A stretch of 18,761 bases of DNA from an uncultured Clostridia bacterium. Its GTDB lineage: Bacteria > Bacillota > Clostridia > Oscillospirales > CAG-272. A program made the position numbers and the translations under genes. Shown here piece by piece: positions 14,390 through 18,761 of this stretch. Every line of letters begins with the position of its first letter. Position 1 is the first letter of the stretch. Location: positions 1-18,761 of the forward strand of contig CANQXN010000016.1 of the NCBI GenBank assembly GCA_947627815.1. Direction: 5' to 3'. Below the pieces are notes generated by a model. That model searched no databases. It had not been told where the DNA came from and saw only the letters and a program-made list of their open reading frames with translations.

Positions 14390-15082
14390 TTAACTTACCT
14401 GAAATTCGACGAGCGCGCGGAAGAAATCCCTGGCGACATCATATTCCTCCGGGCGCCAGGAACCCCGTATTTTTTCGGGATTCATCACGCAGAGCAGCGT
14501 TTCTTCCGGCAAGATTTCCAGCGCGGTATAGGCTTGCGCCAAGGGCAGGTCGCAAAAGCGAAGACTGTATTCATCCACGGCGCTTTCCGGCGTTTTTTCT
14601 AAAAGTTGGGAAAGCGGGAGAAAATAATCTTCCGTCTGCTTTCGGAGTTCACCGTAAAGATAGGGATCGATCAGCATCACCAAAGCGCTGCCGTCCCCGG
14701 CGGCGACCGTAAAATCGCGGATGGCGTTATTGCGCATCGTCTCGGTATAATAGAAGGTCATGCCCTCTTTGGCCGCCTCCTCGTTCTTTTGCGCCAGCTG
14801 TTCGGGCGAAAGGATATAAAAGGAGCGCAGATACACCGATTTTTCTCCGTTGCCGTCCAGATCTTCCTTCAAGCGGGGGGAGAAAACTTTGCCGATGCTC
14901 TGGCATTTTTCCTCCATCAGCTGTTCCGGACCGGCATAGAAAACGGTAAGATCATATTTTTCAACCGTGCTGCACTGCACCACACAGACGATCAAAAGCA
15001 CCGCAAAAAAGAGAATAACAATCGTGCGCCATTTGTAGTGATACCAATAATTGTCAAGCCATTTCAGAAAACGGTTTCCCAT
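14390..15082 (-). CDS. Membrane-anchored protein of unknown function
   Basis: This 230-residue protein has a short cytosolic basic/aromatic N-terminus (MGNRFLKWLDNYWYHYKWR), a single membrane helix at about 20-36, and an external domain of about 190 residues. The NxWYHYKWRTI opening is a recurrent pattern in clostridial anchored proteins that I cannot tie to a function. The external part has no catalytic motif that I recognise; it looks like a mixed alpha/beta domain (for example GDGSALVMLIDPYLYGELR). The ATG at 15080-15082 follows GAGGAAAGG. It lies 146 nt downstream of the zinc-ribbon membrane protein on the same strand and may share its transcript; no clear separate promoter is seen. Confidence 0.8.
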   Translation of the reverse strand: MGNRFLKWLDNYWYHYKWRTIVILFFAVLLIVCVVQCSTVEKYDLTVFYAGPEQLMEEKCQSIGKVFSPRLKEDLDGNGEKSVYLRSFYILSPEQLAQKNEEAAKEGMTFYYTETMRNNAIRDFTVAAGDGSALVMLIDPYLYGELRKQTEDYFLPLSQLLEKTPESAVDEYSLRFCDLPLAQAYTALEILPEETLLCVMNPEKIRGSWRPEEYDVARDFFRALVEFQVS

Positions 15083-15228
15083 AGCCTTTCCTCATCTCCG
15101 CCCCGCTTTTGACCCCCAACCGGTCTTTTCTCGGGGCAAACAGGTTTATCATGCCCGCCGCTTTTGCAAAATTGCGTCCAAGCGCCGGCGCCGCCCCGCC
15201 GGTATCACCCGGGAAAAGAAGCGGACGG

Positions 15229-15666
15229 CTATTCTTTCTTGTCGTAGCCATCATTGTCTGGCGTTGTCTGCCGGAGCGATTTGCCGCAGGCAGGGCAAAA
15301 AAGAAAGTCTTTTTGCGAAGAAGCACCACACCAAGGGCAGGCTGCCTTCTTGGGAGAGTCCGGTGCCGGTTCTTGTTCGTGTTTTTCGGCCTGTCGGCCG
15401 GTAGCGCCAAAGCGTTCATTCAAAGGATCCGGCTCCTCTCCCTCTTCCGTGATATCAAAGGCAGAATAACGCTTTTTCCGAAGCGCATTGATCAAATGAT
15501 ATACCATCTGCGTCACAGCGATGCCGGTCCAGACGAGAGCAAAGATTCCCGTAAAAATGCTGACGGAAAAAGCTTCCACAGTAAAAGCAACGCCGATGAT
15601 CGCCATAAAAAAGGCAACCAAAGCAGAAACAAACGAGGGCGCACGCCCCGGTTTTACCGATTTCAT
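15229..15666 (-). CDS. Two-helix membrane protein with C-terminal zinc ribbon
   Basis: This 145-residue protein of unknown function has two membrane helices (about 11-30 and 38-60), a charged linker (about 62-108) and a Cys4 zinc ribbon with C110-x2-C113 and C124-x2-C127 (CPWCGASSQKDFLFCPACGK). The topology suggests a cytosolic zinc ribbon attached to the membrane. The ATG at 15664-15666 follows AAGGAGGG and has its own promoter. The zinc-ribbon type is common as a cytosolic tag on clostridial membrane proteins, with no known ligand besides zinc. The 14390-15082 membrane protein follows downstream. Confidence 0.82.
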   Translation of the reverse strand: MKSVKPGRAPSFVSALVAFFMAIIGVAFTVEAFSVSIFTGIFALVWTGIAVTQMVYHLINALRKKRYSAFDITEEGEEPDPLNERFGATGRQAEKHEQEPAPDSPKKAACPWCGASSQKDFLFCPACGKSLRQTTPDNDGYDKKE

Positions 15667-15699
15667 CCCTCATCCCTCCTTACGGTATTCATCGCTCTT

Positions 15700-15729
15700 A
15701 TTATAACGCATAAGGCAGGAAAAGTCAAT
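15700..15729 (-). promoter_or_regulatory. Promoter of the two-helix zinc-ribbon protein gene
   Basis: On the minus strand, TTGACT (15724-15729, 5 of 6) and TATAAT (15700-15705) have an 18-bp spacer. The -35 box follows directly after a small hairpin. Confidence 0.75.
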
Positions 15730-15748
15730 GCCGCTTTCCGTGCGGCAA
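15724..15748 (-). terminator. Possible weak terminator after the GH32 gene
   Basis: On the minus strand a 6-bp stem TGCCGC/GCGGCA (15743-15748 with 15730-15735) with a 7-nt loop is followed by TTGACTTTT. That tract doubles as the -35 region of the next promoter. Stem and U-run are both short. Confidence 0.35.
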
Positions 15749-15812
15749 AAGCCGACCGCGCCGTGGCATTCCCTCTCCCGAGTGAAAAGGCAAAAGCGCG
15801 CTTGATCCGATT

Positions 15813-17270
15813 TTAGGCAAGACCCTCGGCCGCATCCCGACCTTCCGCCCGATCATACATCGACGAGAGCGGCCAAATAGACAGTTCCTCCACGGTGACA
15901 GAGCCAAACAGGGCGGAAAGCGAAAGCCCCGCCGAATCGCCGTCGGGAAAAAGCAGCGCGGTAAAGGGGTATCGGCCGTCCATGGCAAAAATTTCCACCG
16001 AGGAGCGGTCGAGATAGAGGCGAAAATCGAAGGTATTGTCCTCGGGCGGCCGCACACCGACGCTGTAACGGGATAAAAACCGCTCGACCGGCGCCCGGCC
16101 GGAACAAGTGCGGTCAAGAACCAACGCCGACGACACGGGATCGTAAGTAAAACTCGTTTTTTGTCCGTTGCCGATCCGAAACGCCAAAGAAAAGCCCGCG
16201 CCCTTATCGGGGCGAATTCTGGCGTGGATTTCACAGGTATCACAGGCCAGGGGCAAAAGCGAATTGACCGCATCCGGACGAAGGACGGTATTCCGCAGGG
16301 AAAAAGGAGCCTTGCGAAGCGTTGCCAGCTCCCTGACCGGGTTTGTTTCGATCTCATAGGATTCGCCGGAACGCTTCAAGGTCAATTCATAGGGGAGCGT
16401 CAGAGCGCCGCTCCAGGAGGGCGTGATGTGTCCTGTCTCCATGGCGTATCCCACATCGGTCATCCATTGAATCATGATCACCCGGTCGCCGGTGCCGGAA
16501 AAGGTCTGCCCGGCATAAACATCGGGGCCGAAATTAAAGCGCTGCGGCTCGCTTTCCGAAACAAAAGTCCAGACCTTGCCCACCCGCCGGAAGTCACCGA
16601 TCCGATAGGATACACCGGCACAACTCAGCACCCATTTGTAATTGTCACTGCCCTCCACCCGCATTCGGAAGAGATCGGGGCATTCGGTATGAATGTCCTG
16701 ACAAGTCCCCTCCGGCGTCCACTCTTTCAGATTGGCCGAGGAGAAGAAGCGGACGGGGCCGCCCGCCACAATCATCATCCATTTCCCGCTTTCTTCGTGC
16801 CAGAACACTTTGGGATCTCGAAAATCCCCGTCGTGTAAGGGATCGTCGGCTGAAGCAATGACCGGCGCGCCGTCCTGATACTTTGTCCAGGTCTTTCCCT
16901 CGTCTGCGCTATAGGCCATGGCCTGCTGCTGACAGTCCCCGGTCACCGTATAGAAAGCGACCAGCCCGTGTTCGATGCCGTCGAACAGCCCGCTTGTGTT
17001 GTTTTTGTCCTCCACGGCGCTGCCCGACCACATCGAACCGTACCGGTCGGGAGAAAGCGCCACGCCCTCGTTTTTCCAATGAACCAGGTCGGAGCTTGAA
17101 ACATGCGCCCAATATTTTTCGTTGCCGGGAAATTTGGTATCGGGATTGTATTGGTAGAAAACATGATACCGGCCGTTGCAGAAAACCAGTCCGTTAGGAT
17201 CGTTCAGCCAATTCTTCTCCGGCGTGATGTGATACTGCGGTCGGTAACATTCGTTATACTCGGTTGCCAT
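15813..17270 (-). CDS. Glycoside hydrolase family 32 beta-fructosidase (levanase/sucrase-like)
   Basis: This GH32 enzyme hydrolyses terminal beta-fructosyl bonds of sucrose, inulin or levan. I chose the ATG at 17268-17270 (MATEYNECYRPQYH; 485 aa) for its AAGGAGGAGC; the open frame continues 14 codons upstream. All three acidic signatures are visible: WLNDPNG (21-27, nucleophile Asp24), FRDPK (Asp152, transition-state stabiliser) and ECPDLF (Glu196, acid/base). MWSGSAVEDKNNTSGLFDG points to the SacC/fructanase side of the family. The C-terminal beta-sandwich starts near 340. There is no signal peptide, so it acts inside the cell or has an unrecognised export route. No sugar transporter or regulator lies nearby. 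It sits 66 nt after the methyltransferase gene. Confidence 0.94.
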   Translation of the reverse strand: MATEYNECYRPQYHITPEKNWLNDPNGLVFCNGRYHVFYQYNPDTKFPGNEKYWAHVSSSDLVHWKNEGVALSPDRYGSMWSGSAVEDKNNTSGLFDGIEHGLVAFYTVTGDCQQQAMAYSADEGKTWTKYQDGAPVIASADDPLHDGDFRDPKVFWHEESGKWMMIVAGGPVRFFSSANLKEWTPEGTCQDIHTECPDLFRMRVEGSDNYKWVLSCAGVSYRIGDFRRVGKVWTFVSESEPQRFNFGPDVYAGQTFSGTGDRVIMIQWMTDVGYAMETGHITPSWSGALTLPYELTLKRSGESYEIETNPVRELATLRKAPFSLRNTVLRPDAVNSLLPLACDTCEIHARIRPDKGAGFSLAFRIGNGQKTSFTYDPVSSALVLDRTCSGRAPVERFLSRYSVGVRPPEDNTFDFRLYLDRSSVEIFAMDGRYPFTALLFPDGDSAGLSLSALFGSVTVEELSIWPLSSMYDRAEGRDAAEGLA

Positions 17271-17336
17271 ATCACGGCTCCTCCTTGCAGCGTATCTATA
17301 GAATAACATCATTTTCTTTGTGAAAACAGGACAGTG

Positions 17337-17987
17337 TCAGCGCGCCAGTACGGTGTAAGTTGCTTTCCAGTTTCGCAAAATTTGCACCTCGGCAAAGCCG
17401 GCTTTCTTCAGCACTTCCCTTTCGTGCGCCACGGTCAGCGGCGTGTCATAGTGATAAAACGCATGGGGTTTCAGTCCCTGCTCGCGTTTCAGCCGTTCCA
17501 GTTCAGAAAAGGAAAATGCTTCTGCTTCTTCCGACGCCGCGAAATAATCTGTCAGAACAAAATATCCCTGATCGGACAGCGCGGCCTTCAGTTTATGATA
17601 CAGTTCGAGCTTTTGAGCGGCGGTGAAGTGATGGAGCGATTCGACCGATACAGCGGCGTCAAAGCCGTTTGCTTCAAAAGGAACATCGAAATAAGAACCG
17701 CAAATTAACTTGAGTTTCCGGTCTGGAAATTTTTGTTTCAGAGCCGCCAGCATATCGGCTGACAAATCAATCCCCACCACCGACGCTTTCCTGTTCAGGG
17801 CAAAGTAATGTTCGAGTTCAAGCCCTGTACCGCAACCCAAATCAAGCACATGGGCATCCTGTGCCAACGGCAATAAGGCCGCGGTATAGGGATAAAATTC
17901 CTCGGCACCTTCAATTTCCGTCATCATGTGCTTGTCATATTCATTCAACCGAGCGGCGAAAAAAGCATCCATTTTCTCAAGTTTCAT
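17337..17987 (-). CDS. Class I SAM-dependent methyltransferase
   Basis: This 216-residue methyltransferase has a Rossmann fold. The SAM motif I is VLDLGCGTGLELE (47-59). Motif II VVGIDLSADML, the post-II SYFDVPFEANGFDAAVS and the LHHF segment follow. The ATG at 17985-17987 is preceded by GGAGGAAGG; the frame is open further upstream but without an SD. The substrate cannot be told: the N-terminal FFAARLNEYDKHMM resembles small-molecule methyltransferases of Clostridia. It begins 32 nt after the DUF2442-HTH gene and is probably co-transcribed from the promoter at 18490-18518. A role shared with its neighbours is not evident. Confidence 0.88.
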   Translation of the reverse strand: MKLEKMDAFFAARLNEYDKHMMTEIEGAEEFYPYTAALLPLAQDAHVLDLGCGTGLELEHYFALNRKASVVGIDLSADMLAALKQKFPDRKLKLICGSYFDVPFEANGFDAAVSVESLHHFTAAQKLELYHKLKAALSDQGYFVLTDYFAASEEAEAFSFSELERLKREQGLKPHAFYHYDTPLTVAHEREVLKKAGFAEVQILRNWKATYTVLAR

Positions 17988-18019
17988 AGAATTCCTTCCT
18001 CCCGAGCCGGCTTCTCCCT

Positions 18020-18451
18020 TTATTTTGGCGGAAGTCCGTACTCCCGCTGCATCGCCTTGGCGGAAACAACCCATTGTTTGCCGAATTTGCAGACATCGAC
18101 ACCGTTGACCAGTTTGCCATAGGCGATCGCTTTTCGCAGCGTACTTTCATTTAATCCCCAGAGTTCAGTGGCATCGCTGAAAGCCATCAGTCCGTCAAAC
18201 GGTGTGGAAACCGCTACGCCGTTTTCCCACAATTCATCGCAGGAAAGGTCGATATCGTCATTCCAGATGACACCGTATCCGCCGACATCTCTTTGTACTT
18301 CGGAAAACAAATCCGGATTTTTCAACTGTGAAAAAATCGGAATTTTCTCAAAAAGCGGCGCCACATCGTACAACTTTGTGCATCCTTCGGAAAACTGAAC
18401 GCTGAGGCGATAGTTGGGAAGCGGAGAAACCGTTTTAATTTTGTGGAACAT
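18020..18451 (-). CDS. DUF2442 domain fused to a helix-turn-helix domain
   Basis: This 143-residue protein has two modules. Residues 1-80 are a DUF2442 domain (YRLSVQFSEGCTKLYDVAPL, then DVGGYGVIWNDDIDLSCDEL). Residues about 88-139 are a small excisionase-like helix-turn-helix (FSDATELWGLNESTLRKAI, then KFGKQWVVSAKAMQREYG). The helix-turn-helix module also occurs as a stand-alone antitoxin-like protein, and DUF2442 proteins often pair with DUF4160 partners in toxin-antitoxin-like loci. No DUF4160 is seen here. The ATG at 18449-18451 follows GAGGTGA. Its consensus promoter contains a perfect inverted repeat, so autoregulation by the HTH is a reasonable guess. The methyltransferase gene starts 32 nt after its stop. 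Confidence 0.85.
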   Translation of the reverse strand: MFHKIKTVSPLPNYRLSVQFSEGCTKLYDVAPLFEKIPIFSQLKNPDLFSEVQRDVGGYGVIWNDDIDLSCDELWENGVAVSTPFDGLMAFSDATELWGLNESTLRKAIAYGKLVNGVDVCKFGKQWVVSAKAMQREYGLPPK

Positions 18452-18489
18452 TCGACCGTCACCTCTTATTCCAGCGGAGGAATCTGCTT

Positions 18490-18518
18490 ATTATATCACG
18501 GTATCGTGATTTTGTCAA
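18490..18518 (-). promoter_or_regulatory. Consensus promoter of the DUF2442-HTH operon
   Basis: On the minus strand, perfect TTGACA (18513-18518) and TATAAT (18490-18495) are 17 bp apart. An inverted repeat fills the spacer. Confidence 0.9.
18495..18510. promoter_or_regulatory. Operator-like inverted repeat between -35 and -10
   Basis: The arms ATCACG (18495-18500) and CGTGAT (18505-18510) flank GTAT. This perfect 16-bp dyad sits exactly between the two promoter boxes, a classic repressor position. The likely binder is the HTH domain of the gene just downstream, which is inference. Confidence 0.6.
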
Positions 18519-18551
18519 TGGGTTTCCAAGGAGGGTTTGGCAAACGGCAAT

Positions 18552-18761
18552 TCAGCATAGCACCGGCTCCCATGCAAAGGGCAGCAAATCTTTGGCTTTC
18601 ACTTTTATCAGAGTTCCGTTTTCATCGTTCACGATGACTTTGATATCCGGGCAATATTCATACAACATTTGCCGGCAATTCCCGTCTGTGATGTCAATTG
18701 ATATGACCCATCATTGATCAAAAAAAGAAACCCTGCGAATGGTATGGCATTGGGGAGGCAT
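18552..18761 (-). pseudogene. Broken small ORF of unknown family at the right edge
   Basis: In one minus-strand frame an ATG at 18759-18761 gives 16 codons (ending SFFDQ), then an in-frame TGA (18711-18713). The same frame then continues for about 50 protein-like codons (ISIDITDGNCRQMLYEYCPD, IKVIVNDENGTLIKV, KAKDLLPFAW) to a stop at 18552-18554. The downstream part looks like real protein. It could be a gene broken by the nonsense codon, or a shorter ORF starting at MLYEYCPD, which lacks a clear SD. I do not recognise the family. The upstream 16 codons may be unrelated, and the window edge limits the view. Confidence 0.4.

Noticed and set aside
15181..15215. GC-rich palindromic stretch between the two small membrane-protein genes
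   Set aside because: It forms a stem on the minus strand but has no following T-run and no clear link to either gene.
17295..17324. Promoter-like TTCACA/TATAGA pair (minus) before the GH32 gene
   Set aside because: The -10 match is only 4 of 6 and the spacer is 18 bp. The gene is more simply explained as part of the operon starting at 18490-18518.

Overview
The window looks like chromosomal core sequence from a spore-forming, moderately GC-rich member of the Bacillota, most likely class Clostridia. Three things support this: the Clostridia-type S10 ribosomal operon, the sporulation genes (gpr-spoIIP, an AbrB-family regulator, a SigH-like sigma factor) and the DUF4364 protein. Several promoters match the sigma-A consensus almost perfectly, and strong Shine-Dalgarno (SD) sequences mark most starts. 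Genus and family cannot be told from this sequence.

Layout. Positions 1-2717 (minus) hold the start of the S10 operon: rpsJ, rplC, rplD, rplW and the 5' part of rplB, which runs off the left edge. It is driven by a promoter near 3079-3107 and has a leader of about 350 nt with mutually exclusive hairpins. A small AbrB-like regulator with a Cys4 tail lies divergently at 3444-3689. From 3799 to 7977 (minus) lies rlmB followed by a 1065-residue membrane protein. I read that protein as a degenerate, catalytically dead P-type ATPase with a 500-residue acidic N-terminus. From 8074 to 9193 (minus) is a unit with a SigH-like sigma factor, a tRNA-like remnant and a double zinc-ribbon protein. Then come a DUF4364 protein and an orphan oligopeptide-type substrate-binding lipoprotein (minus).

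Positions 12405-14312 (plus) carry gpr-spoIIP, the germination protease and the engulfment peptidoglycan hydrolase, ending in a symmetrical terminator. Positions 14390-15729 (minus) hold two small membrane proteins of unknown function. Positions 15813-18518 (minus) hold a probable operon with a DUF2442-HTH fusion protein, a SAM methyltransferase and an intracellular GH32 fructosidase. Its consensus promoter carries a perfect inverted repeat between the -35 and -10 boxes. A broken small ORF reaches the right edge.

The main observations are the pseudo-P-type ATPase linked to rlmB, the S10 leader, the tRNA-like remnant inside the sigma-factor transcript, and the operator-like palindrome in front of the DUF2442-HTH gene. 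I saw no CRISPR array, insertion sequence, rRNA gene or intact tRNA gene.
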